In this document: in pieces, positions 52,195-60,407 of the stretch | Numbering within the stretch: the first letter of the stretch is position 1 | Layout of the letters: each line of letters begins with the position of its first letter | Source: an uncultured Collinsella sp. | GTDB lineage: Bacteria; Actinomycetota; Coriobacteriia; Coriobacteriales; Coriobacteriaceae | Length of the DNA: 64,000 bases | Direction: 5' to 3' | Assembly: GCA_937950325.1 (NCBI GenBank) | Contig: CALFDJ010000046.1 | Location: 1-64,000 of the forward strand | Made by a program: the position numbers and the translations under genes | Notes under the pieces: generated by a model | The model's input: the letters and a program-made list of their open reading frames with translations, nothing else | The model's database searches: none | What the model was told of the DNA's origin: nothing

Positions 52195-52500
52195 TTAGAA
52201 CTTGTGGCCGCACTTCTTGCAGACGCGCAGCTTGTTCTTGCCGTCCTTCTCGTGACCGACGCGGGTAACCTTACCGCACTCGGGGCAAACGAGATTGACG
52301 TTGGAGGCGTCGATAGGAGCCTCCTGCGAAACGATGCCGCCCTGCTGGTTGGCAGCGTTGGGCTTGACGGCCTTCTTGACGACCGAAACGCCCTCGACAA
52401 CGACCTTGTTCTCGGCGGGGAGAGCACGCAGGACAACGCCCTGCTTGCCGCGATCCTTACCAGAGAGAACCTGGACCTTATCGCCCTTCTTGATATACAT
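52195..52500 (-). CDS. rplX: 50S ribosomal protein L24
   Basis: The 101-residue L24 starts MYIKKGDKVQVLSGKDRGKQ (KOW motif) and ends with two C-x2-C pairs (CPECG, CKKCG) giving a zinc ribbon. It nucleates 50S assembly. In most bacteria rplE follows immediately; here a terminator and then unrelated genes follow, and rplE lies 41.7 kb away. Confidence 0.97.
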   Translation of the reverse strand: MYIKKGDKVQVLSGKDRGKQGVVLRALPAENKVVVEGVSVVKKAVKPNAANQQGGIVSQEAPIDASNVNLVCPECGKVTRVGHEKDGKNKLRVCKKCGHKF

Positions 52501-52513
52501 ATATCTCCCCTAA

Positions 52514-52882
52514 CTACAGGGTCTCGGGAGCGAGCGAGACGATCTTCATGTACTTCTTGTCACGAAGCTCGCGAGCGACGGGCCCGAAGATACGGGTGCC
52601 GACGGGCGAACCATCGTTGTTGATGACAACGCAGGCGTTCTCATCAAAGCGAATGTAGGAGCCATCCTTGCGGCGGATCTCCTTAACGGTGCGAACGACG
52701 ACGCAACGGACAACGTCCTTCTTCTTGACGTTGGCGCCAGGAGTAGCCTCCTGGACAGCACCGATGAACACATCGCCGATGCCTGCATAACGACGCTTGG
52801 AACCGCCAAGCACCTTGATGCAGCGAATCTTGCGAGCGCCGGAGTTGTCGGCGACGTTCAGCATGGTTTGCATCTGAATCAT
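52514..52882 (-). CDS. rplN: 50S ribosomal protein L14
   Basis: The 122-residue L14 starts MIQMQTMLNVADNSGARKIR and keeps GSKRRYAGIGDVFIGAVQEA and the C-terminal RELRDKKYMKIVSLAPE. It sits at the subunit interface near bridge B8. It is 13 nt upstream of rplX. A 118-nt gap to rpsQ is unusual for this operon and carries no gene. Confidence 0.98.
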   Translation of the reverse strand: MIQMQTMLNVADNSGARKIRCIKVLGGSKRRYAGIGDVFIGAVQEATPGANVKKKDVVRCVVVRTVKEIRRKDGSYIRFDENACVVINNDGSPVGTRIFGPVARELRDKKYMKIVSLAPETL

Positions 52883-53000
52883 GGTAGATGTTCCTCCGAA
52901 CTAAGAACCGAAGAGAGGTGCGCAGCCTTTATACGGCCCGTGGTATGCAAGCCAGGCATACGCACATCTTCGGAAACGTACAAGTCGTAAGAGCGACTGC

Positions 53001-53261
53001 TTATTTAGCGCGCTCGACGACCTCGATGAGGCGCCAACGCTTCATCTTGGACATAGGACGGGTCTCCATAACGCGGACGGTATCGCCCACGCCAGCCGTG
53101 CACTCCTCGTCGTGAGCGTGCAGCTTCTTGGAGCTGGTCATCATCTTGCCGTACTTGGGGTGACGCTTGCGCTCGGTGATGGTGACAACAATGGTCTTGG
53201 CACCGGAGACGGAGGTAACGACACCCGTACGGACCTTACGCGAGTTACGCGAATCAGTCAT
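53001..53261 (-). CDS. rpsQ: 30S ribosomal protein S17
   Basis: The 86-residue S17 has the OB-fold core (RKVRTGVVTSVSGAKTIVV, HDEECTAGVGDTVRVMETRP, MSKMKRWRLIEV). It binds the 5' domain of 16S rRNA. It lies between rpmC and rplN. Confidence 0.97.
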   Translation of the reverse strand: MTDSRNSRKVRTGVVTSVSGAKTIVVTITERKRHPKYGKMMTSSKKLHAHDEECTAGVGDTVRVMETRPMSKMKRWRLIEVVERAK

Positions 53262-53277
53262 GTTCTCTCCTTAGGTC

Positions 53278-53493
53278 CTACTCGGCGACAGCGGACTTCT
53301 CCGCTGCGATCTCGCGGGCGCGCTGCTCCGTGAGGACGCGAGCGATGTCCTTCTTCACGGTGTTGACGCGAGCGGTGTTGTCCAGCTGGCTGGTGGCCAT
53401 CTGGAAACGAAGGTTAAAGAGCTCGGCGCGCATTTCCTTCAGCTTCTCAACGAGCTGAGCGTCCGAGAGCTCACGAATCTCTGCGGGCTTCAT
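53278..53493 (-). CDS. rpmC: 50S ribosomal protein L29
   Basis: The 71-residue L29 begins MKPAEIRELSDAQLVEKLKE and has the conserved ELFNLRFQMATSQLDNTARV helix pair. L29 surrounds the peptide exit tunnel and binds trigger factor and SRP. Its start overlaps the rplP stop by one base, coupling their translation. Confidence 0.97.
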   Translation of the reverse strand: MKPAEIRELSDAQLVEKLKEMRAELFNLRFQMATSQLDNTARVNTVKKDIARVLTEQRAREIAAEKSAVAE

Positions 53494-53996
53494 TAGTTCT
53501 CCTCCTTGGCGGCGGCGGCGTCCTCAGCAGCCCACTTGGCCTCGAGAGCGGCCTCCTCAGCCATCTCCTTCTCGATGCGCTGCTCAGCGTTCTTGGCAGC
53601 AACAATCTTGGTCTTGATGGGAAGCTTGTGCTGTGCAAGACGCAGAGCCTCGCGAGCGACCTCCTCGGGCACGCCCTTGACCTCGAACATGATGCGGCCG
53701 GGCTTGACGACGGCCACCCACTCCTCGGGGTTACCCTTACCAGAACCCATGCGAGTCTCGGCAGGCTTCTTGGTGATGGGCTTATCGGGGAAGATCGTGA
53801 TGTAAACACGACCGCCACGCTTCATGTAGCGGGTCATGGCAATACGAGCGGCCTCGATCTGACGGTTGGTGATCCAATGGGCCTCGAGAGCCTGGATACC
53901 AAACTCGCCGAAATGCAGCTCGGTATTACCCTTGGCCTGGCCCTTCATGGAGCCACGCTGCACCTTGCGGTGAAGAATACGCTTAGGGGCAAGCAC
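53493..53996 (-). CDS. rplP: 50S ribosomal protein L16
   Basis: The 167-residue L16 has the full family core (MLAPKRILHRKVQRGSMKG, RMGSGKGNPEEWVAVVKPGR, EALRLAQHKLPIKTKIV) in the first ~137 residues. About 28 extra residues, rich in Ala and Glu, follow at the C-terminus (KWAAEDAAAAKEEN), a short acidic tail as seen in L17 of this window. L16 acts near the A site and peptidyl-transferase centre. Confidence 0.97.
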   Translation of the reverse strand: MLAPKRILHRKVQRGSMKGQAKGNTELHFGEFGIQALEAHWITNRQIEAARIAMTRYMKRGGRVYITIFPDKPITKKPAETRMGSGKGNPEEWVAVVKPGRIMFEVKGVPEEVAREALRLAQHKLPIKTKIVAAKNAEQRIEKEMAEEAALEAKWAAEDAAAAKEEN

Positions 53997-54706
53997 TACT
54001 GACCCCTCCTCTCGGAGTTACGACGACGAGGACGGGAAGAGCCCTCGAGTGCAGGGTTGGGAACAGGCTGGCCCGGGAGCTTCTCGCCCAGGTAGATCCA
54101 GACCTTCACGCCGCAAGCGCCCATGGTGGTGCTGGCGACAGCCGTGCCGTAGTCGATCTTGGCACGGAGGGTGTGCAGAGGCACGCGACCCTCACGGTAC
54201 CACTCACGACGGCCCATCTCGGCACCGCCGAGACGACCGGAGCACTGGATACGGATGCCCTTAGCGCCGGCCTTGCGGGCGGACTGGACAGCCTTACGCA
54301 TAGCGCGACGGAAGGCAACGCGGCCCTCGAGCTGCTCGGCGATAGACTGAGCAACAAGGTTGGCGTCGAGCTCGGGGCGCTTGATCTCGACAACGTCGAC
54401 GGAGAGCTGGCCCTTGGAGACGCCAGCGACCTTCTCGAGCTCGGTGCGGAGGGTATCGATCTCGGCACCCTTCTTACCGATGACAACGCCGGGGCGAGCG
54501 GTGAGGATGATGACCTTCACCTTGTCGCCAGCGCGCTCGATCTCGACGCGGGAGACAGCTGCGCGGGAAAGACGCTTCTCGAGGTACTTGCGGATCTCGA
54601 GATCGTTACCGAGGGTCTTAGCGTAATCCTTCTCTGCGAACCAGCGGGAGCGCCAGTTCTCGGTGATGCCAAGACGGAAGCCGGTGGGGTAGACTTTCTG
54701 ACCCAT
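53996..54706 (-). CDS. rpsC: 30S ribosomal protein S3
   Basis: The 236-residue S3 has the N-terminal KH domain (VIILTARPGVVIGKKGAEI) and the C-terminal S3 domain (KAGAKGIRIQCSGRLGGAEM, REGRVPLHTLRAKIDYG). It forms the mRNA entry channel. Its stop overlaps the rplP start by one base. Confidence 0.97.
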   Translation of the reverse strand: MGQKVYPTGFRLGITENWRSRWFAEKDYAKTLGNDLEIRKYLEKRLSRAAVSRVEIERAGDKVKVIILTARPGVVIGKKGAEIDTLRTELEKVAGVSKGQLSVDVVEIKRPELDANLVAQSIAEQLEGRVAFRRAMRKAVQSARKAGAKGIRIQCSGRLGGAEMGRREWYREGRVPLHTLRAKIDYGTAVASTTMGACGVKVWIYLGEKLPGQPVPNPALEGSSRPRRRNSERRGQ

Positions 54707-54712
54707 ACAGCT

Positions 54713-55084
54713 TTACGCCTCCTTTCGAGGAGCAACGACGACGGTGATGTGGGAAGTACGCTTCAGAATGCGAGAAGCGGAACCCTTGGCGCGGGGACGG
54801 ATGCGCTTAAGCGTCGGACCCTCGTCAACATAGGCAGCGGCGACAACCAGGTTGTCGGCACGCAGACCGTTGTTGTTCTCGGCGTTCGCAACGGCGGAAC
54901 GGAGAACCTTCTCGACATCCACGGCGACGGCGCGGTCGCAGAAGTGGAGGATGTCGAAGGCCTGAGCGACAGGCTTGCGGCGGATCAGATCGACCACCAG
55001 GCGGGCCTTGCTGGGGGAAACACGCACGTACTTAGCGACGGCGCGAACCTCGGTGGCCTCAGTTTCAATAGACTTAGTTGCCAT
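54713..55084 (-). CDS. rplV: 50S ribosomal protein L22
   Basis: The 123-residue L22 has the conserved YVRVSPSKARLVVDLIRRK start and the RAKGSASRILKRTSHITVVV end; its extended loop reaches into the peptide exit tunnel. It is 6 nt upstream of rpsC. Confidence 0.97.
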   Translation of the reverse strand: MATKSIETEATEVRAVAKYVRVSPSKARLVVDLIRRKPVAQAFDILHFCDRAVAVDVEKVLRSAVANAENNNGLRADNLVVAAAYVDEGPTLKRIRPRAKGSASRILKRTSHITVVVAPRKEA

Positions 55085-55098
55085 TTACGGTTAACCCC

Positions 55099-55359
55099 CT
55101 ATTTGGCCTTGTGGCCACGGAACGTACGAGTCGGCGCGAACTCGCCGAGCTTGTGACCAACCATGGACTCGGTAACATACACGGGCACATGCTTGCGGCC
55201 GTCGTGGACGGCGATGGTGTGACCAACCATCTCGGGGAAGATGGTGGACGCGCGGGACCAGGTCTTCACGACGTCCTTCTTGCCAGCCTCGTTCATCGCG
55301 GTGATACGCGAGAGAAGGCGAGTCTCCACGAACGGGCCCTTTTTGAGACTTCTGCTCAT
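55099..55359 (-). CDS. rpsS: 30S ribosomal protein S19
   Basis: The 86-residue S19 starts MSRSLKKGPFVETRLLSRIT and ends GEFAPTRTFRGHKAK. It is in the 30S head beside S13. Fourteen nt separate it from rplV. Confidence 0.98.
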   Translation of the reverse strand: MSRSLKKGPFVETRLLSRITAMNEAGKKDVVKTWSRASTIFPEMVGHTIAVHDGRKHVPVYVTESMVGHKLGEFAPTRTFRGHKAK

Positions 55360-55391
55360 AAGTGCTTTCTCCTAAAACTCGGTATCCGAAA

Positions 55392-56222
55392 TTACTTCTT
55401 ACGGCGACGAATGATGTGCTGGTTCGAGACCTTCTTCTTCTTGCGCGTACGAAGGCCCTTCGTCGGCTTACCCCAGGGGGTAACGGAGGGACGACCAGAG
55501 GTGTGGTTCTTGCCCTCGCCACCGCCGTGCGGGTGGTCGACAGGGTTCATGACGGTACCGCGGACGGTCGGGCGCACGTTCATGTGACGCTTACGGCCGG
55601 CCTTGCCGATGACGATGTTGGAGTGATCGGCGTTGCCGACCTCACCGACGGTGGCGCGGCAGGTAACGAGGATGCGGCGCATCTCGGAGGAAGGCATACG
55701 GACGATAGCGTACTTGCCCTCCTTACCCATCAGCTGGCAGGAGTTACCGGCGGAACGGGCGATAGCAGCGCCCTTGCCCGGCTGGAACTCGACGGCGTGG
55801 ATGAGCGTACCGACGGGGATGTCGGCGAGGGGCAGAGCGTTGCCCGGCTTGATGTCGGCGTCAGAACCGGACATGATGGTCTGACCGACCTCGAGGCCCT
55901 TGGGGGCCAGGATGTAGCGCTTCTCACCGTCAGCGTAGTGCAGCAGAGCGATGCGAGCGGAACGGTTCGGATCGTACTCGATCGTGGCAACCTTGGCGGG
56001 CACGCCGTCCTTGTTGCGCTTGAAGTCGATCACGCGGTAACGACGCTTCACGCCGCCGCCCTGGTGGCGGGTGGTGATGCGGCCGTTGTTGTTACGACCG
56101 GCCTTCTTGGGCAGGGGCTCGAGAAGAGACTTCTCGGGCTTGGTGCAGGTGATCTCGGAGAAATCGGAGATCGTCTGCCAACGCCTACCAGCGGAGGTCG
56201 GCTTAAGGTGCTTTACAGCCAT
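55392..56222 (-). CDS. rplB: 50S ribosomal protein L2
   Basis: The 276-residue L2 starts MAVKHLKPTSAGRRWQTISD and has the diagnostic GGGEGKNHTSGRPSVTPWGK and PTRGLRTRKKKK-type end (KGLRTRKKKKVSNQHIIRRR). L2 is needed for subunit association and peptidyl transfer. I chose the ATG at 56222; a longer frame adds 25 non-homologous residues. A 179-nt gap to rplW carries no gene. Confidence 0.97.
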   Translation of the reverse strand: MAVKHLKPTSAGRRWQTISDFSEITCTKPEKSLLEPLPKKAGRNNNGRITTRHQGGGVKRRYRVIDFKRNKDGVPAKVATIEYDPNRSARIALLHYADGEKRYILAPKGLEVGQTIMSGSDADIKPGNALPLADIPVGTLIHAVEFQPGKGAAIARSAGNSCQLMGKEGKYAIVRMPSSEMRRILVTCRATVGEVGNADHSNIVIGKAGRKRHMNVRPTVRGTVMNPVDHPHGGGEGKNHTSGRPSVTPWGKPTKGLRTRKKKKVSNQHIIRRRKK

Positions 56223-56401
56223 TACAATCCCTTTCAATAGGAATCCGTTAGCCATCGCAGACAGGGATTCGAGGTTCTGCCTCGGGTGCGATGACACCGG
56301 ACGTATACACGGTTCCGGGCGTGTCCATTTTATACGCCCAAAACCTTGAGCTCTCGCCTCCCCTAGTTGGGAGGCATGAGCTCACTCAACAGCAGCGAGT
56401 C

Positions 56402-56689
56402 TTAGGCCTGGTTGCCAAAGACCTCGATGGTGTCGCCCTCGGCCAGCGTGACGATGGCCTTCTTCCAAGAACGGGTCTTGCCGGCGACATAGCGCACGCG
56501 CTTGGTCTTGGGCTTGACCGTCAGGGTGTTCACGCGAACGACCTTGACGCCGAAGATCTCCTCGACAGCGTCCTTGATCTGATACTTGTTAGCATCCTTG
56601 GCGACCTCGAACGTGTACTTGTTCAGCTCCATGCCGGAGAAGGAACGCTCGGACACGATCGGACGGATGATGATCTCGTGGGCGGTCAT
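56402..56689 (-). CDS. rplW: 50S ribosomal protein L23
   Basis: The 95-residue L23 begins MTAHEIIIRPIVSERSFSGM and keeps VNTLTVKPKTKRVRY near residue 65. L23 is the docking site for trigger factor and SRP at the tunnel exit. It starts directly after rplD. Confidence 0.96.
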   Translation of the reverse strand: MTAHEIIIRPIVSERSFSGMELNKYTFEVAKDANKYQIKDAVEEIFGVKVVRVNTLTVKPKTKRVRYVAGKTRSWKKAIVTLAEGDTIEVFGNQA

Positions 56690-57316
56690 TTATGCAAGCA
56701 CCTCCCCGAAGTGAGCGGCGATGTCGGCGGGCATCAGCACAGCGTTGTTGTTGACGAGATCGTAGGTGTTGGCCTCGTCAGCGGTGATGATGAACGTCTT
56801 GGGAATGTTGCGGAACGACAGGTAGGCGTTGACGTCCTCATCGCGAACGATGATGGTCAGACGCTTGCCCTCAAGGCCGAGAGCCTTGAGCATGGCGACG
56901 GCAGCCTTGGTGGAAGGCTTCTCGAAGCCGTAGTCGTCGACGAGCACGAGCTCGCCATCGGCCAGCTTGGCGGACAGCGCGGAGCGCATAGCCAGCTTGA
57001 CCTCCTTGTTGTTCATACGCTTAGCGTAGGAACGGGGCTTGGGGGCGAAGACAACGCCACCGTGACGCCACTGGGCAGCACGGATGGAACCCTGGCGGGC
57101 ACGGCCGGTGCCCTTCTGACGCCAAGGCTTCTTGCCGCCACCGGAAACCTCAGAGCGGCCCTTAGCGGACTGGGTGCCCTGACGCCAAGAGGCCATCTGG
57201 CACTTGACGATGTGGTGCATAACGTGGATGTTCGGCTCGATGCCGTACACCTCAGCGGCGAGCTCGGCCTCGGCGACCTTCTTGCCCTCGCTGTTCTTTA
57301 CTTCAAACTTTGCCAT
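56690..57316 (-). CDS. rplD: 50S ribosomal protein L4
   Basis: The 208-residue L4 has the extended loop that reaches into the exit tunnel (KPWRQKGTGRARQGSIRAAQ, residues about 63-82) and the globular domain (MRSALSAKLADGELVLVDDY). It lies 46 nt downstream of rplC, whose leader differs from the usual arrangement because rpsJ is absent. Confidence 0.97.
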   Translation of the reverse strand: MAKFEVKNSEGKKVAEAELAAEVYGIEPNIHVMHHIVKCQMASWRQGTQSAKGRSEVSGGGKKPWRQKGTGRARQGSIRAAQWRHGGVVFAPKPRSYAKRMNNKEVKLAMRSALSAKLADGELVLVDDYGFEKPSTKAAVAMLKALGLEGKRLTIIVRDEDVNAYLSFRNIPKTFIITADEANTYDLVNNNAVLMPADIAAHFGEVLA

Positions 57317-57362
57317 TTAAGTGTTCTCCTTGGTATGACGCTGGGCTAAATGGGCTGGGCCC

Positions 57363-57983
57363 TTAGGCCATACGGATGGCGACGAGACCATTCTTGGCAC
57401 CCGGGACAGCGCCCTTGACCAAGATGAGGTTCTGCTCGGCATCGATGCGGACAACGGAAAGGTTCTTGACGGTAACGCGCTCGTTACCCATGTGACCGGC
57501 CATCTTGACGCCCTTGAGGACGCGCGCAGGATAGGCGCACTGACCGATAGAACCGGGGTGACGCTGGAAGTGAGAACCATGCGTCATAGGACCGCGGCGC
57601 TGACCCCAGCGCTTAATGCGACCCTGGAAGCCCTTACCCTTGGAGGTACCGATGACGTCGACCTTCTCGACATCAGCGAAATCAGCGACGGTGACGACCT
57701 CGCCGACCTTGTGCTCCTCGCCGTTCTCGACGCGGACCTCACGAAGGAAACGGACAGGCTCGACGCCGGCCTTGGCGAAGTGACCAGCCATGGGCTTGTT
57801 CACGTTCTTGGCCTTGATGTCGCCGAAACCGATCTGGACGGCGTCATAGCCGTCGGTTGCCTGAGTTTTAACCTGCGAGACAGCGCAGGGGCCAGCCTGG
57901 ATGACCGTGACGGGAACGACGTTGTCGTCCTCGTCCCAAACCTGGGTCATGCCAATCTTGCGGCCGAGAATCATGCTGATCAA
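57363..57983 (-). CDS. rplC: 50S ribosomal protein L3
   Basis: The 206-residue L3 begins MISMILGRKIGMTQVWDEDD and keeps GSKGKGFQGRIKRWGQRRGP-like and HGSHFQRHPGSIGQ regions around the peptidyl-transferase centre. It is the first gene of the cluster here; rpsJ, which usually precedes it, is not present upstream. The Shine-Dalgarno is weak; GGGATC lies 12 nt before the ATG. Confidence 0.96.
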   Translation of the reverse strand: MISMILGRKIGMTQVWDEDDNVVPVTVIQAGPCAVSQVKTQATDGYDAVQIGFGDIKAKNVNKPMAGHFAKAGVEPVRFLREVRVENGEEHKVGEVVTVADFADVEKVDVIGTSKGKGFQGRIKRWGQRRGPMTHGSHFQRHPGSIGQCAYPARVLKGVKMAGHMGNERVTVKNLSVVRIDAEQNLILVKGAVPGAKNGLVAIRMA

Positions 57984-58234
57984 GATATGATCCCAACTCT
58001 CGCGTGGTCTTGGGACAATGCGTACACCACCGAGCGTACGCCCCTAGAGGACCACTACTTACACGACGTGCTCCCCAGCCTTGTATTTCGCCCGGACTAC
58101 CTGACAACCCTATTAAGCAGGCATTTTGTCCAGCCAGAATACTCCCCTGGTTACACACAGCTGATTAGTATACACGGCTGCGGGCGTATCCATCGAGATT
58201 CATATTTCACTCACATTGTTTACGCAGGTAAAGT

Positions 58235-58412
58235 GCGTGGCACGTTCCCAGTGTGCGGCGGAGGGGGCGGGCCTGAGACATATTAAGGTTGCTGCTCTAC
58301 AGTCCTGCTCACGACGGAGAGCACATTAAGTGCTCTCCTGTTCGTGCGGAACTCGCGACAACCTTAATATGTCTCAGGCCCGCCCCCTCCGCCGCACACT
58401 GGGAACGCCACG
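58235..58412. repeat. Large inverted repeat (49-bp perfect arms) upstream of rplC
   Basis: Arms at about 58243-58291 and 58359-58407 are exact inverted copies and extend outward with a short gap (GTGGC). The interior holds a second 9-bp hairpin (GGAGAGCAC / GTGCTCTCC). The remaining DNA between 57984 and 58442 shows no gene, so the whole gap is rplC leader and promoter plus this element. It may be a mobile palindrome or a very stable leader hairpin. Confidence 0.85.
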
Positions 58413-58442
58413 TTGATGTCTGCTAAACCTTGCTCGCTCAGG

Positions 58443-59063
58443 CTAATGACTTTGCTGGGGATCCACAATTTGCTGCAAGGTGAACTTGCATTGGAGCGTA
58501 TCGTCCTCTTCTCGCACATCGTCAAAATCGAAGACCATGATGGCGCAGTTGGGGAGTTTTGTTGGGAGCTCGAAGCCCTCTGGGGCTGCAGCCTTGATGA
58601 ATTGGCGGCTGGCGCTGCCGTGGCTTACTGCTAGGAGGGTTTCTGTGCCCTCGGCGCCCATGAGATTGGTGAGGGTGTCTACCATGCGCTCTTGCAGCGC
58701 GCGGCTTCCTTCTCCTCCGAAGGGGACCAGGTCCTCGCCCGGATCCCAAACGTCAGTGGGCAGGGCGTCGTGGGGGCCTTCTTCGAAGGTGCCGTAGCTG
58801 CGCTCGATAATGCCTTCACAGGGCTCGACTGCTGCGTCCGGGCCGAGGAGTTCGGTTGCGACGAGCTGAGCTGTGTCCATGGCTCGGCCTAAGGGCGAAG
58901 AGACCACTTTGTCGGGGACAACGTCGTGGCTCTTGAGCCATGCGGCAGCCATTCCCGCTTGTTTGCGGCCCAGATCGGTCAGCGGTGAATCGCAGCGACC
59001 CTGGACCAGCTTTTTGACGTTGAACTCCGTCTGGCCGTGGCGGAGTAGGTATAGGCGCTTCAT
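58443..59063 (-). CDS. Histidine phosphatase family protein
   Basis: The 206-residue protein has the phosphoglycerate-mutase-type active site LLRHGQTEFN (about 6-15), the second SSPLGRAMDTA (about 55-65) and LLAVSHGS (about 143). The catalytic His-9 and His-148 are intact. It could be a PGM-like phosphatase acting on small phosphates. It lies in the same direction as the ribosomal cluster but is separated from it by the large palindrome. Confidence 0.88.
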   Translation of the reverse strand: MKRLYLLRHGQTEFNVKKLVQGRCDSPLTDLGRKQAGMAAAWLKSHDVVPDKVVSSPLGRAMDTAQLVATELLGPDAAVEPCEGIIERSYGTFEEGPHDALPTDVWDPGEDLVPFGGEGSRALQERMVDTLTNLMGAEGTETLLAVSHGSASRQFIKAAAPEGFELPTKLPNCAIMVFDFDDVREEDDTLQCKFTLQQIVDPQQSH

Positions 59064-59102
59064 GCTCTCCCCTTCTGCATAACCTGCTTTGCCGGCACAG
59101 CC

Positions 59103-60257
59103 TTACTCGTGGGTATGTCCTACGTAGTCTTCGTCGATCGTAATCTTGGCAATCGACTTGGGATATTCCGATTCGACCCTCTGGGCTAACGCGCGTTTGA
59201 GTTCATCGGCTCCCATGTCCAAATCCGAGGGTCGCACGCAGTCAAAAATCACATTGGTGTGCGTGGGGCCCGGCACGCAGCGCAAATCATGAATCGAAAG
59301 GCGGCTATCGATCTCCTGAGCCATGGCGTGAATGCGCAAGCGCATGCTCGCCACCTTGGGGTCATCGGTCACGATGGGATCGTAGTGAAGCGTGACGATC
59401 ATGCCGTCTTCGTACCTAAACGACTGCTCGATGTTATCGAGCGTGTCGTGACTTTCCAGCGGGCTGGCCTCGGCCGCCATCTCGGCATGCGCACTTGCAA
59501 ACTTCCTGCCCGGGCCGTAGTCGTGAACCATCAAATCGTGAACGCCCAAAACGCCGGGATAGCTCATGATCTTGTCTCGAATGTGCTTGACCAGCTTAGG
59601 ATCGGGCGACTGACCCAAAAGCGGGCTCACCGTATCTTGAATAAGTTCAAAGCCGCTCCAGCCAATATAGGCGCCAACGGCAAGGCCGACCCATGCGTCA
59701 AGATTGATGTGCGTCACCTGCGAAACAATTGCGCACGCCAGCACGGCGCCCGTGGCAAGGACATCGTTCTTGGAATCCTGCGCGGTCGCATGCAACGTCT
59801 CGGACTCAATGCGATCGCCGAGCTTTTGGTTGAGTGCCGCCATCCACAGCTTAACGACCATCGAAAGCACCAGGACCGCCACCAGGGCAAGCGAGAACTC
59901 GACAGGTTCGGGGTGGATGACGCGCTCAACCGAGGACTTCACCAGCTCAACGCCGATGAGCAGTACGAGCGCTGCCACAACTAGGCCCGAGAGGTACTCG
60001 TAGCGTCCATGGCCGTACGGATGCTCAAGGTCCGCCGGTTTGCTCGCCAGCTTAAAGCCCAGCACGCTCACGATGTTCGAGCTGGCATCGGACAGGTTGT
60101 TCATGGCATCCGCCACAATCGAAACCGATCCCGAAACCACACCAATTGCGCCCTTCGCAGCGCATAGTGCCACATTGGCGAGAATACACACCACGCCCGT
60201 CAACGTGCCCACGCGCGCACGGTCGCCCTGCGCACGCTTAACAATCCACTCGACCAT
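59103..60257 (-). CDS. Cation diffusion facilitator (CDF) metal exporter
   Basis: The 384-residue transporter has six hydrophobic helices in residues 15-215, with metal-site residues in DAMNNLSDASSNI (about 50) and HATAQDSKNDVLATGA (about 155-170). The C-terminal cytoplasmic domain is longer than usual (about residues 215-384) and ends with an unusual extra 90 residues. Such proteins export Zn, Mn, Fe or Co; here the metal is not set by sequence. Confidence 0.88.
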   Translation of the reverse strand: MVEWIVKRAQGDRARVGTLTGVVCILANVALCAAKGAIGVVSGSVSIVADAMNNLSDASSNIVSVLGFKLASKPADLEHPYGHGRYEYLSGLVVAALVLLIGVELVKSSVERVIHPEPVEFSLALVAVLVLSMVVKLWMAALNQKLGDRIESETLHATAQDSKNDVLATGAVLACAIVSQVTHINLDAWVGLAVGAYIGWSGFELIQDTVSPLLGQSPDPKLVKHIRDKIMSYPGVLGVHDLMVHDYGPGRKFASAHAEMAAEASPLESHDTLDNIEQSFRYEDGMIVTLHYDPIVTDDPKVASMRLRIHAMAQEIDSRLSIHDLRCVPGPTHTNVIFDCVRPSDLDMGADELKRALAQRVESEYPKSIAKITIDEDYVGHTHE

Positions 60258-60335
60258 CTACATCCGCCCCCACGGTACTACCTATATATCTATTGCTCAA
60301 ACGGATTGTAGTGTAGCCACTTTGTCCCCCAGATA

Positions 60336-60368
60336 CAAAAAGGCCGCGACCCACACGAGCCGCGGCCC
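60336..60368 (-). terminator. Rho-independent terminator after the PTS EIIC gene
   Basis: On the minus strand GGCCGCG and CGCGGCC pair around 12 nt and are followed by TTTTTG. It lies about 40 nt past the EIIC stop. Confidence 0.88.
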
Positions 60369-60407
60369 TGAAGCATGACAAAGGAATCGTCCTTTTGTCG
60401 CACAGGT

